Shown here: positions 8,838-18,273 of the stretch, piece by piece | Layout of the letters: every line of letters starts with the position of its first letter | Position numbering within the stretch: the stretch's first letter is position 1 | Assembly: GCA_965277835.1 (NCBI GenBank) | Contig: OZ255841.1 | Location: 2,118,106 to 2,182,105, forward strand | Direction: 5' to 3' | Source of the DNA: Arcticimaribacter sp965277835 | GTDB lineage: Bacteria > Bacteroidota > Bacteroidia > Flavobacteriales > Flavobacteriaceae | Length of the DNA stretch: 64,000 nucleotides | The notes under the pieces: generated by a model | What the model was told of the DNA's origin: nothing | Database searches by the model: none | What the model saw: only the letters and a program-made list of their open reading frames with translations | Made by a program: the position numbers and the translations under genes

Positions 8838-11800
8838 ATGAAGTCATACCCTTACATATTAATTGTATTGATATTTTCTTCAATGCTAAAATCTTGTGAT
8901 GTTGCTTCGTCTTCTGACACTTTATTTGAATTGCGAGATTCTAAAGCAATTGGGATACAATTTGAAAATACACTTTCTTTTAATCAAGAGTTTAATGTAT
9001 ATACGTATAGGAATTATTATAATGGTGGAGGCGTTTCTTTAGGAGATATTAATAATGACGGTCTGGTAGATGTTTACTTAACTGCAAACCAACAAGAAAA
9101 CAAACTTTTTTTAAACCTTGGTAATTTTAAATTTAAGGATATAACAAAAACTGCAGGCGTAGGAGGAAATAAAGCTTGGTCGACTGGTGTTACCATGGTT
9201 GATATTAATGGGGATGGTTTTTTAGATATTTATGTTTGCAACTCGGGTGATGTTGAAGGAGATAATAAACAAAACGAATTTTATATTAATAATGGGGATT
9301 TGACTTTTACTGAGTCTGCTGAAAGTTATAACCTTGCAAACCAAGGATTTTCTACTCATGCAACGTTCTTTGATTATGATAAGGATGGCGATTTAGATGT
9401 TTATTTATTAAATAATTCTTATCAAGCAATAGGAAGTTTTGACCTTAGACGAAATGAACGACCTAAACGAGATGAAGAAGGAGGGGATAAGTTAATGCAA
9501 AATCAAAATGGGGTTTTTAAAGATGTAAGTAAATTCTCTGGAATTTATGGAAGCGTTATTGGTTTTGGTTTAGGGGTAAGCGTAGGCGATGTTAACAGAG
9601 ATAACTGGGAAGACATTTTTGTTTCCAACGATTTTTTTGAACGTGATTATTTATACATTAATCAAAAAGACGGCACCTTTAAAGAAGACCTTACTTCGCA
9701 AATGACATCAATTAGCGGAGCTTCTATGGGGTCGGATATGGCTGACTTAAACGATGATGGATGGAATGATATATTTGTGACAGAAATGCTCCCTTCAGAT
9801 TATAAACGACTTAAAACAGTTACTACTTTCGAAGACTGGAATAGATACCAATATTCGCTTAAGAATGGGTATCATCATCAGTTTACACGTAATATGCTGC
9901 ATCTTAATAACAAGAACAAAACGTTTAGTGAAATAGGTAGGTTTGCAGGAGTTGAAGCTTCTGATTGGAGTTGGGGAGCACTTTTTTTTGACATGGATAA
10001 CGATGGATTGAAAGACCTTTTTATTTCCAACGGAATTTATCAAGACCTTACAAATCAAGATTATCTTCAATATGTTTCTAATGAAGAGGTGGTAAAGTCA
10101 ATAATTGCAAATAATAAAGTAGATTATAAACGATTAATCGAAATCATACCTTCTCAAAAAGTACCTAATCAGTCTTATAAAAACTTTGGGAATTTAGAAT
10201 TTGAGGCATTTGAAGAGTCAGGGTTAAATATCCCTAGTTTTTCAAATGGATCTGCATATGGCGATTTAGATAATGATGGCGATTTAGATTTGGTGGTTAA
10301 TAATGTTAATATGCCAGTCTTTGTCTTTGAAAATAAGGCTGAGAAACTGAATAATAATTATTTGAAATTTGAACTTAAAGGATTAGGTAATAATCGTTTG
10401 GGTTTAGGAACTAAAATTAAAATCAAAACGCCTGCTAGGACTATTTATCAAGAAGTGCAACCTGCTAGGGGGTTTCAATCTAGTATGGACGCTACGCCTC
10501 TTATTGGGTTAGGAAAAGCGACTCAAGTAGATGTTGAAGTTTTATGGGCATCGGGTAAAGTTTCAATATTTAAAGACGTGGCGGTAAATCAAACTTTAGT
10601 GGTTAAAGAAGAAGAAGCAATACTGGGAGAAGATAAAAAAGATATTGATGAAACACTTTTATTTACACCAAAACCACAAGAGAGTTTATATATACATAAA
10701 GAAAATAATTTTGTGGATTTTCATAAGGAGCGTTTGAATTATCATATGATGAGTAATCAAGGGCCTCAAATTGCTTTAGCTGATTTTAATGAAGATGGTC
10801 AAAACGATTTGATAATACCAGGGTCTAAAAATAATGAAACGGTTTTCTTAAAAGGATTAGAAAAAGGGTTTCATCTATACCAAGCTGTAGAAGACCTTGA
10901 TAGTAAAACTAAACTTAAAAGATCGGAATATTCTGATGTTGCAATTTTTGATGTCGATGGCGATTCGGACTTGGATATTTTTTTAGCTTCTGGGAGTGTT
11001 GAGTTTCCGTCCTATTCATTTGACTTATACGATGATTTGTTGCTTAACGATGGAAAAGGAAATTTTAAAAAAACAAAGCAGCAGTTTCCAAATAAAGAAG
11101 AACCTATTAATACAGGAGTTGTAAAGTATGCTGATATTGATGGCGATGGCGATCAAGATTTATTTTTGGGTGAACGTTCTAAAATAGGCTCTTATGGGAC
11201 ATCTTGTTCAGGTTATATTTTATTAAATGATGGGCATGGAGTTTTTAAAGATGAAACAATGAATTTAGCTTTAGAGCTTAAAAACATTGGGATGATAACA
11301 GATGCATTATTTTTAGATTTAGACCAAGACCAAGATCAAGATTTAATTGTAGTAGGCGAGTTTATGGGTGTTACTTTTTTTGAGAACACAGACAAAGGAT
11401 TTGTTAAACGCAAAAATCATCCTATGAGTTTGCTAAAGGGTTGGTGGAATACATTACACGCTTCTGACACAGATGGGGATGGAGATTTAGATATTCTAAT
11501 TGGCAATCATGGTACAAATAGTAGGTTTCGAGCTTCTAAAGAGCATCCAATACGGATGTACTTAAATGATTTTGATTCGAATGGGTCACAAGAAGGTGTT
11601 TTGGCTTTTAAATCAGAAAACGAAAAATTTTACCCATTTGCATTGCGTCATAATTTAATTGATCAGATGAGGATATTAAAAAAGAAATTCCCTGACTACG
11701 AGTCATTTAAAGATGCTGATATTGAAGTTATATTTTCTGAGGAAGAAATGAAAGGTGTTGAAATATTAGAACTTAATACCTTGCAAACACAATTATGGAT

Positions 11801-12128
11801 TAATAATGGAAACTTTTCTTTTGAACAAAAAGCACTCCCAAAGGAGGTTCAATTTAGTCCAATATATGCAATCAATTCGGGAGATTTTGATAAAGACGGA
11901 GATCAAGATATTGTAATGGGAGGAAATCTTTATAGGACAAAACCTGAAGTAGGGATTTATGATGCTTCTTATGGCATATACCTTGAGAATCGTGGGAATA
12001 ATGAATTTAAATTTCATCAAGACGGGAAAGGATTTTTGTTAAAAGGGGAAATACGTTCAATAGCTGTTGATGAGAGACAAATGGTAGTAGCTCGAAATAA
12101 AGACACATTAAAAATTTATTCTTGGTAG
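8838..12128 (+). CDS. FG-GAP/VCBS-repeat lipoprotein with ASPIC/UnbV domain (second of three)
   Basis: This is a paralogue of the preceding gene, 1096 residues from the ATG at 8838. A TTG at 8826 is also in frame, but the ATG gives a cleaner lipoprotein signal, MKSYPYILIVLIFSSMLKSC (Cys20, with an atypical Lys at -2). Again seven DxDxDG-type motifs come before the ASPIC/UnbV domain (about 505-587), one of them weak (DVNRDNWED). About six follow, including DIDGDGDQD, DTDGDGDLD and DFDKDGDQD. The opening block after the signal (NGGGVSLGDINNDGLVDVY) is nearly identical to that of its neighbours. It is predicted to be a surface double propeller that binds Ca2+. Partner and ligand are unknown. Confidence 0.9.
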   Translation: MKSYPYILIVLIFSSMLKSCDVASSSDTLFELRDSKAIGIQFENTLSFNQEFNVYTYRNYYNGGGVSLGDINNDGLVDVYLTANQQENKLFLNLGNFKFKDITKTAGVGGNKAWSTGVTMVDINGDGFLDIYVCNSGDVEGDNKQNEFYINNGDLTFTESAESYNLANQGFSTHATFFDYDKDGDLDVYLLNNSYQAIGSFDLRRNERPKRDEEGGDKLMQNQNGVFKDVSKFSGIYGSVIGFGLGVSVGDVNRDNWEDIFVSNDFFERDYLYINQKDGTFKEDLTSQMTSISGASMGSDMADLNDDGWNDIFVTEMLPSDYKRLKTVTTFEDWNRYQYSLKNGYHHQFTRNMLHLNNKNKTFSEIGRFAGVEASDWSWGALFFDMDNDGLKDLFISNGIYQDLTNQDYLQYVSNEEVVKSIIANNKVDYKRLIEIIPSQKVPNQSYKNFGNLEFEAFEESGLNIPSFSNGSAYGDLDNDGDLDLVVNNVNMPVFVFENKAEKLNNNYLKFELKGLGNNRLGLGTKIKIKTPARTIYQEVQPARGFQSSMDATPLIGLGKATQVDVEVLWASGKVSIFKDVAVNQTLVVKEEEAILGEDKKDIDETLLFTPKPQESLYIHKENNFVDFHKERLNYHMMSNQGPQIALADFNEDGQNDLIIPGSKNNETVFLKGLEKGFHLYQAVEDLDSKTKLKRSEYSDVAIFDVDGDSDLDIFLASGSVEFPSYSFDLYDDLLLNDGKGNFKKTKQQFPNKEEPINTGVVKYADIDGDGDQDLFLGERSKIGSYGTSCSGYILLNDGHGVFKDETMNLALELKNIGMITDALFLDLDQDQDQDLIVVGEFMGVTFFENTDKGFVKRKNHPMSLLKGWWNTLHASDTDGDGDLDILIGNHGTNSRFRASKEHPIRMYLNDFDSNGSQEGVLAFKSENEKFYPFALRHNLIDQMRILKKKFPDYESFKDADIEVIFSEEEMKGVEILELNTLQTQLWINNGNFSFEQKALPKEVQFSPIYAINSGDFDKDGDQDIVMGGNLYRTKPEVGIYDASYGIYLENRGNNEFKFHQDGKGFLLKGEIRSIAVDERQMVVARNKDTLKIYSW

Positions 12129-12144
12129 AGAATAGTAAATAATT

Positions 12145-15100
12145 ATGAAAAGAATTATAATAATATTGATACTATTCTCTTTTTTTGGTTGCGAGAATAA
12201 TGAGGCGACAGCAGTAGATGCATCCAATGCTATATCTTTTGTAACTTTAGATAAAGAACGTACGGGCATTGATTTTAGTAACGACTTAACGTATTCTACT
12301 AATCTTAATATTATTGAATATTTATATTATTATAATGGGGGAGGCGTTGCCGTTGGAGATATAAATAACGATGGACTAGAAGATTTATATTTTTCGGCTA
12401 ATCAACTGCCAGATCGGTTGTATTTAAATACGGGTAATTTAACTTTTAAGGATATATCCGAGACAGCAGGACTTCAAATGGACAGTACTTGGTCCAATGG
12501 GGTTTCGATGGAAGATATTAACAATGACGGCTTATTGGATATATACGTTTCTAAGGTTGGTCTTTTTTCAATTCCGACAGCTCACAATTTATTATATATA
12601 AATAACGGTGATTTAACATTTACGGAACGTTCGGAATCTTATGGGTTAAATTTTTCGGGATTTTCTACGCAGGCAACTTTTTTTGATTATGATAGAGATG
12701 GGGACTTAGATATGTATTTATTAAATCACGGAATTCATTCTGTAAGAAGTTTTGGAACGACTAAAAAACGTACTGAGAAAGATAGTTTATCTGGAGATAG
12801 ATTTTATGAAAATAAGCTTAATGAAGGGCGTTTGGTTTTTGAAGAAGTGACAGAAAAAGCAGGCATATCCAATAGCCCGTTGGGTTATGGGCTTGCGATT
12901 ACCACAACAGATATTAATAATGATGGTTGGTTAGATATTTACGTTGGGAATGATTTCCATGAGAACGATTATATCTATATAAATAATAAGGATAAAACAT
13001 TTTCGGAATCTGGGAATAAATTCATTAAACACTTTTCGAGATTTACAATGGGGATTGATGTAGCAGACATGAATAACGATGGAGGCTTAGATATATTCAC
13101 TACAGATATGATGCCCTATGATGCAAGTATTTTATTAAAATCGGGAGGGGAAGATTCGGATAAAATTACCGAAATAAAGAAGAATTATGGTTTTGAAACT
13201 CAGTTTTCGAGAAACCATTTCCATGTTAAAAAAGGGTACGGAGACTATGTTGAGATTGCCTTAAAAACAGAAACTTTTGCAACGGATTGGAGTTGGTCTG
13301 TGTTATTGCAAGATTTTGACAATGACGGCTGGAATGATATTTTTATATCTAATGGAATTGAAAAACGACCTAATGATTTAGATTATATTAAATATTGGAG
13401 TACTGTTGATTACTCGGAATATGAAAACACAAAAGATGATAAGTTAAAGAAGAAACTTATAGATAGAATGCCAACTCTTAAAATTCCAAATGTTTTATTT
13501 AAGAATAAAGGTAATCTTGAGTTTACTCCAATCAAAGAATCTTTTTTAGGTAAACCCTCAATGACTAACGGGACAGCTTATGCAGACTTAGATAATGATG
13601 GAGACTTAGATTTAGTTTTGAATAACTTGAACACAACGGCATCTATTTTAGAGAATAAATCTTCGGAGAACACAAATTTTATTTCAATTCAACTTCAGGG
13701 TAACGAGGCGTATAAAATTATAAAGGGAGCTCAAGTAACACTTTTTGCTGGAGGTAAAAAATGGATAAAAGAGCAACAAACAACTAAAGGGTTTCAATCT
13801 TCATCGTCTCATCGTTTATTTTTTGGTTTAGGAAAAATTACAAGTATAGACTCTCTTAAGATTAGATGGGCAGATGGCAAAATTCAGAAGGCAGACCAAT
13901 TTAATATTAATCAGAATAATACTATTGTACGGAGTACAAACTTCCATAAGCAAACACAATTTGGAACACCTAATTCTTATACATTATCTATTTTACCGTT
14001 TAAGCATCAGGAAAACACGTATTTAGACTATGAAGTTGAACAATTGATACCAGAGAAATTATCAATGGAAGGACCGGCTGTGGTTTATGAAGATTTTAAT
14101 AAAGACGGAATTCGAGATTTGTTTTTAGGAGGTTCTCGTTATCAAGAATCAAAACTGTATTTAGGAAAGAAAAATAATGCATTTGTAAATATTGATGTCG
14201 AAGATTTCTTAAAAGATAAAGTCTTTGAGGATGTTGATGCAACTTCTTTTGATTTTGATGCTGATGGCGACTTAGATATTTATGTAGTTAGTGGAGGGAA
14301 TGATTATGAGCAAGGCAATGATTTGTTGATGGATAGAGTTTATATAAACGATGGAAAGGCAGGTTTTACAAGGCTTAATATACCTCTTCCAAAAACCAAT
14401 GGAGGAACAGTTGAAGCAGCTGATTTCGACAAAGACGGTTTTGAAGATTTATTTGTAGGGAGTCGATCAATTCCAGGAGCTTATGGAGTAAACCCTGACA
14501 GTTTTTTGCTTAAAAATAACGGAGAAATGGGTTTTGAAATAAGTTTTAAAAAACGTTTAGGAATGGTTACCGATAGCAAATGGGCAGATATCAACAAAGA
14601 TGGTTTATTAGATTTAGTAGTAGTGGGAGATTGGATGCCTATAACAGTGGTTTTCAATAAGGGAGATAATGTATTTGAAGTTGCTGATGACTCAATTGGA
14701 ATGTCTCAAACGCATGGACTTTGGAATACGGTATATGTTGAAGATATTGATGGTGATGGTTCAGTGGATATACTTGCAGGGAATACCGGAACAAATTTTA
14801 AGTGGAAACCAACAATAGAAAAACCAGTTTGGTTATACCTTGATGATTTTGATGAGAATGAACAATTAGACCCAATTATTATGTATGATTATTTTGGGGA
14901 TTATGTGCCTTTTTCTTCTAAAGATAACTTAGCAGCCCAGCTACCTTTTTTAAAAAAGAAATTTAATACTTATAAAGAATATGCTACGGTTAGAAATATT
15001 TATGATTTGGTAGCTAAGGAAGAACAAGATATTTTAGGGGTTAAAAAAATAGTTGAATCACGATCTATGATATATCTACAAAAGAATCAGGTATTCGAAG

Positions 15101-15420
15101 GGCATCCATTATCGGCTAAGGCTCAGATTAGCAGTATTGAAGATTTTTATATTGACAAAAAAACATCTCCATACGAAATTTATTATGTAGGTAATAACAA
15201 TGGTTATATAACTAATTTAGGGCAAAGTTCGTCGAATACGGGTGGCGTTTTATCTAATTGGAACTCTAGCACAAATACGTTTGATAAAGACGTTTTTTTA
15301 CCGATATCTACTGGTATAAATGCCAAGAGGGTTCTAGAGTTAGATAGCGGCGATAAGTTTATTATGGCAAATAATGATTATGTATATTTATTAAATAAAA
15401 CACAAAGCAATGAAAATTAG
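12145..15420 (+). CDS. FG-GAP/VCBS-repeat lipoprotein with ASPIC/UnbV domain (third of three)
   Basis: This is the third tandem paralogue, 1091 residues, starting 16 bases after the second. The lipobox is SFFGC (Cys16). Seven DxDxDG motifs in the N-terminal half (from DINNDGLED to DLDNDGDLD) are followed by an ASPIC/UnbV domain (about 511-595; TKGFQSS, LFFGLGK). About five more motifs follow, including DFDADGDLD and DIDGDGSVD. It looks the most divergent of the three in the ASPIC region and C-terminus. Its last 11 bases overlap the start of the haloperoxidase-like gene, which indicates translational coupling with that gene. The function is likely binding or scaffolding rather than catalysis, judging by family only. 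Confidence 0.9.
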   Translation: MKRIIIILILFSFFGCENNEATAVDASNAISFVTLDKERTGIDFSNDLTYSTNLNIIEYLYYYNGGGVAVGDINNDGLEDLYFSANQLPDRLYLNTGNLTFKDISETAGLQMDSTWSNGVSMEDINNDGLLDIYVSKVGLFSIPTAHNLLYINNGDLTFTERSESYGLNFSGFSTQATFFDYDRDGDLDMYLLNHGIHSVRSFGTTKKRTEKDSLSGDRFYENKLNEGRLVFEEVTEKAGISNSPLGYGLAITTTDINNDGWLDIYVGNDFHENDYIYINNKDKTFSESGNKFIKHFSRFTMGIDVADMNNDGGLDIFTTDMMPYDASILLKSGGEDSDKITEIKKNYGFETQFSRNHFHVKKGYGDYVEIALKTETFATDWSWSVLLQDFDNDGWNDIFISNGIEKRPNDLDYIKYWSTVDYSEYENTKDDKLKKKLIDRMPTLKIPNVLFKNKGNLEFTPIKESFLGKPSMTNGTAYADLDNDGDLDLVLNNLNTTASILENKSSENTNFISIQLQGNEAYKIIKGAQVTLFAGGKKWIKEQQTTKGFQSSSSHRLFFGLGKITSIDSLKIRWADGKIQKADQFNINQNNTIVRSTNFHKQTQFGTPNSYTLSILPFKHQENTYLDYEVEQLIPEKLSMEGPAVVYEDFNKDGIRDLFLGGSRYQESKLYLGKKNNAFVNIDVEDFLKDKVFEDVDATSFDFDADGDLDIYVVSGGNDYEQGNDLLMDRVYINDGKAGFTRLNIPLPKTNGGTVEAADFDKDGFEDLFVGSRSIPGAYGVNPDSFLLKNNGEMGFEISFKKRLGMVTDSKWADINKDGLLDLVVVGDWMPITVVFNKGDNVFEVADDSIGMSQTHGLWNTVYVEDIDGDGSVDILAGNTGTNFKWKPTIEKPVWLYLDDFDENEQLDPIIMYDYFGDYVPFSSKDNLAAQLPFLKKKFNTYKEYATVRNIYDLVAKEEQDILGVKKIVESRSMIYLQKNQVFEGHPLSAKAQISSIEDFYIDKKTSPYEIYYVGNNNGYITNLGQSSSNTGGVLSNWNSSTNTFDKDVFLPISTGINAKRVLELDSGDKFIMANNDYVYLLNKTQSNEN

Positions 15421-16765
15421 CAAGTATTTTGTTTTTTTAGTACTGCTCCAATTTGTTTTAGTCGGCTGTAAAACGGACAATTCTTATTTACAAAAATTAG
15501 AGAACCCAGAGTTGTTTCAAGCCAGTGTAAAAAATCTTTCGGACATAGTAGTATACGATATATTTTCTCCTCCTGTAGCTTCTAGAGTATATTTATACCC
15601 TACAATAGCTGCGTATCAAGCTATGCAATTGGCACACAAAAACAGCTATGCATCTTTGAGCGGGCAAATTAAAGAACTACATCCATTACCAGAGCCTAAA
15701 AATAATAATGTCAATTTTAATCTTGTTTCTCTTTATGCGTTTAATGAAGTAGGAAAGGCACTGATTTTTTCGGAAGATAAAATGGAGGCACATCAAGAAA
15801 ACTTAGAAAAGACCTTAAAAGAAATAGGCGTTCCTAGAAAAGTGCTTAGAGCATCTAAAGAATACAGCCATATAGTAGCTGCGCATATTCTCGAATGGGC
15901 AAAAGGAGATCTCTATAATCAAACAAGGACATACCCTAAATATACGATACAAGAAGAAGAACGTTTTTGGAAACCAACTCCTCCAGATTATATGGATGGT
16001 ATTGAACCTCACTGGGAAAAAATACGTACGATGGTATTAGATTCTTCAAATCAATTTGAACCTAAAGAACCTTTAACTTTTGATTTGAAAGAAGGTAGCC
16101 CGTTTCAAATACAGTTGAAAGAGGTTTATGAGATTGGTAAAAATATTACTGACGAACAATTGGAAATAGCTAAGTTTTGGGATTGTAATCCTTATGTAAC
16201 ACATCATAAGGGGCATGCAATGTTTGCTACAAAAAAAATTACTCCAGGGGGGCATTGGATTGGAATAACCTCTATAGCGACAAGAAAAGCACAGAGTAAT
16301 TTTCAGGAAACAATTAATGCTTACACCAACGTAAGTATAGCTCTTTTCGATGCGTTTATTAGTTGTTGGGATGAAAAATGGGACACACTTGTTGTTCGTC
16401 CAGAGACGATTATAAATAAATATTACGATGAAGAATGGCTTCCTATTCTTCAAACGCCTCCGTTTCCAGAATACACAAGTGGACACTCGGTAATATCAAG
16501 AGCATCAGCAGTTGTGTTGACTAATTTATATGGTGATAATTTTGCTTTCGATGATACTACTGAAGTTGAATATGGTTTGCCTGTTCGGTCTTTCAATTCT
16601 TTTATTGAAGCCTCAGAAGAAGCAGCAATTTCGAGGCTCTATGGAGGAATTCATTATATGATGGCCATTGAAGAGGGAGTAGCACAAGGAGAAGACGTAG
16701 GACAATATGTTGTAGAGAAAATTCAAACGTATATAGGCGATTCAAAAAAGCTCGCTTCTAAATAA
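15410..16765 (+). CDS. Vanadium-dependent haloperoxidase/PAP2-superfamily lipoprotein
   Basis: This 451-residue protein has lipobox LVGC (Cys20). All residues of the PAP2/vanadium-haloperoxidase pocket are present: Lys323 and Arg330 in KWDTLVVRP, Ser357-Gly358-His359 in PEYTSGHS, and Arg409 and His415 in RLYGGIH. The spacings (K+7=R, R+6=H) match both vanadate-dependent haloperoxidases and class A acid phosphatases. It could therefore oxidise halides with H2O2 or hydrolyse a phosphate ester. The long N-terminal helical region before the motifs favours the haloperoxidase-like branch seen in Bacteroidota. Its start overlaps the third FG-GAP gene by 11 bases, tying it to that operon. As a lipoprotein it should act in the periplasm or at the surface. 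Confidence 0.85.
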   Translation: MKISKYFVFLVLLQFVLVGCKTDNSYLQKLENPELFQASVKNLSDIVVYDIFSPPVASRVYLYPTIAAYQAMQLAHKNSYASLSGQIKELHPLPEPKNNNVNFNLVSLYAFNEVGKALIFSEDKMEAHQENLEKTLKEIGVPRKVLRASKEYSHIVAAHILEWAKGDLYNQTRTYPKYTIQEEERFWKPTPPDYMDGIEPHWEKIRTMVLDSSNQFEPKEPLTFDLKEGSPFQIQLKEVYEIGKNITDEQLEIAKFWDCNPYVTHHKGHAMFATKKITPGGHWIGITSIATRKAQSNFQETINAYTNVSIALFDAFISCWDEKWDTLVVRPETIINKYYDEEWLPILQTPPFPEYTSGHSVISRASAVVLTNLYGDNFAFDDTTEVEYGLPVRSFNSFIEASEEAAISRLYGGIHYMMAIEEGVAQGEDVGQYVVEKIQTYIGDSKKLASK

Positions 16766-16771
16766 ATAGTT

Positions 16772-18139
16772 ATGCAAAAAAAACACCTTTCTTTTTGGCA
16801 AATTTTAACGATGAACTTCGGGTTTTTTGGAGTTCAATTTAGCTTTGGTTTACAGCAAAGCAATATGAGTGCAATTTACCGATATCTCGGTGCAAATGAA
16901 TCTGAGCTTCCTATGTTATGGTTAGCAGGACCAGTAACAGGTCTTTTGGTACAACCAATTATTGGGGCTATTAGTGATGGTACTTGGACTCCAAAATTTG
17001 GAAGAAGAAAACCATTTTTCTTAATAGGAGCCTTGGTAGCGAGTTTAGCATTAGTCGCAATGCCATATTCTAGCTCTATTTGGATGGCTGCAAGTTTACT
17101 TTGGATTCTTGATGCAGCAAACAACATAGCCTTAGAACCTTATAGAGCTTTTATAGCGGATAAACTTCCTGAGAAGCAATATTCAATAGGATTTCTAATG
17201 CAGAGTTTCTTCACAGGACTAGGGAGCATTATGTCTAACTTTACACCTGTTATTTTAGTGTCGTTTGGGTTACTAGCGTTGAGCGATAAAATGGGAAATG
17301 GTATTCCAGTTTCCACCTATTGGGCATTTGGTATTGGTGCAATTGCTTCTATCGGAACTATTTTGATTACCGTGTTTACTACTTCTGAATACCCACCTAC
17401 TGATGAAGAACTTGCTGCAATTAAAGAAAGTAAAGCTAAGGGCAGTGTTGTACTTAGAACCATAAAAGAAATTAAAGAAGCGTTTGTCCAAATGCCTAAA
17501 ACTATGAGACAGCTTATCCCTGTTATGTTTTTCTCTTGGTATGCTATGTTTTGCTATTGGCAATATTTAACTTCTGCTTTGTCATTATCTTTGTTTGGTA
17601 CTTTAGACCAAGAGACCTCTTTTTTTAATCAAGCACAATTGTTAACGGGTAGTTTAAATGGGACATATAATATTATTTGTGTTCTAATAGCTTTTCCGAT
17701 GGTACCAATTGCACAAAAATTAGGTGCTAAGAATTTACATTTTATATGCCTTTTACTTGGCGGAGTAGGGTTAATGGCTATGCCATATCTTAACAATACA
17801 GATATTCTATTTACATTACCTTTTGGCAACGGTATTCCAGTTTCACAAATTTATTTATTCTCTTTTGGTTTGGGTATTACATGGGCATCTATGATGGCAA
17901 TGCCATATCAAATGTTAGCCTCTTCTATACCTAGGGATAAAATGGGAATTTATATGGGAATATTTAATATGTTTATTGTAATACCTATGATTCTTCAAAT
18001 TTTTTCTATGCAATATTTTGTGTATGACCTTTTAGGAAATAAGCCTACTAATGTTATTATATTAGCAGGAGTTTGCCTAGTTTTAGGAGGTGTTTGTTCT
18101 CTTTTTGTGAAGGAGAAAAAGGATTTGGTTAGTTCGTAA
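16772..18139 (+). CDS. MFS sugar symporter, GPH/SLC45 (sucrose-maltose) type
   Basis: This is an inner-membrane transporter of 455 residues with about 12 hydrophobic segments. It carries the major-facilitator loop signature GRRKPF after the second membrane segment, and the DAANNIALEPYRAFIAD stretch typical of SLC45-like sucrose/maltose permeases. It starts 7 bases after the haloperoxidase-like gene and is the last gene of the cluster. It would carry the cluster's product, possibly a disaccharide or glycoside, from periplasm to cytosol. The presence of a sugar permease is the best hint that the SusCD substrate is a small carbohydrate. The exact substrate cannot be read from sequence. Confidence 0.88.
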   Translation: MQKKHLSFWQILTMNFGFFGVQFSFGLQQSNMSAIYRYLGANESELPMLWLAGPVTGLLVQPIIGAISDGTWTPKFGRRKPFFLIGALVASLALVAMPYSSSIWMAASLLWILDAANNIALEPYRAFIADKLPEKQYSIGFLMQSFFTGLGSIMSNFTPVILVSFGLLALSDKMGNGIPVSTYWAFGIGAIASIGTILITVFTTSEYPPTDEELAAIKESKAKGSVVLRTIKEIKEAFVQMPKTMRQLIPVMFFSWYAMFCYWQYLTSALSLSLFGTLDQETSFFNQAQLLTGSLNGTYNIICVLIAFPMVPIAQKLGAKNLHFICLLLGGVGLMAMPYLNNTDILFTLPFGNGIPVSQIYLFSFGLGITWASMMAMPYQMLASSIPRDKMGIYMGIFNMFIVIPMILQIFSMQYFVYDLLGNKPTNVIILAGVCLVLGGVCSLFVKEKKDLVSS

Positions 18140-18208
18140 GTTTTCTTATAAACGCGAATTATAAAAGGGTTTTAGAACACCTATTTTATAAAAAATATTT
18201 AGCTTTAA

Positions 18209-18230
18209 AAATAGATTGAGTAATCTATTT
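18209..18230. promoter_or_regulatory. Perfect palindrome in the maeB promoter region
   Basis: Nine-base arms AAATAGATT and AATCTATTT flank the four-base spacer GAGT. The palindrome ends four bases before the TACATTTG promoter box, so it covers the -33 region of the malic enzyme gene. It has no T-tract after it and lies 70 bases past the MFS stop, so an operator is more likely than a terminator. No cognate regulator is visible. Confidence 0.45.
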
Positions 18231-18233
18231 CTC

Positions 18234-18241
18234 TACATTTG
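18234..18241 (+). promoter_or_regulatory. Bacteroidota -7 promoter box (TACATTTG) for maeB
   Basis: TACATTTG matches the TAnnTTTG consensus of Bacteroidota housekeeping promoters and lies 32 bases before the maeB ATG. A TTG at 18216-18218 is 15 bases upstream, shorter than the usual gap, so the -33 element is uncertain. Confidence 0.5.
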
Positions 18242-18273
18242 TTATACAGACAACATAAAATTCATTTAAAATT

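Noticed and set aside
16073..16486. Antisense open frame of 137 codons in the haloperoxidase-like gene
   Set aside because: It is the complement of the conserved catalytic region of a clear gene, with no signals of its own.
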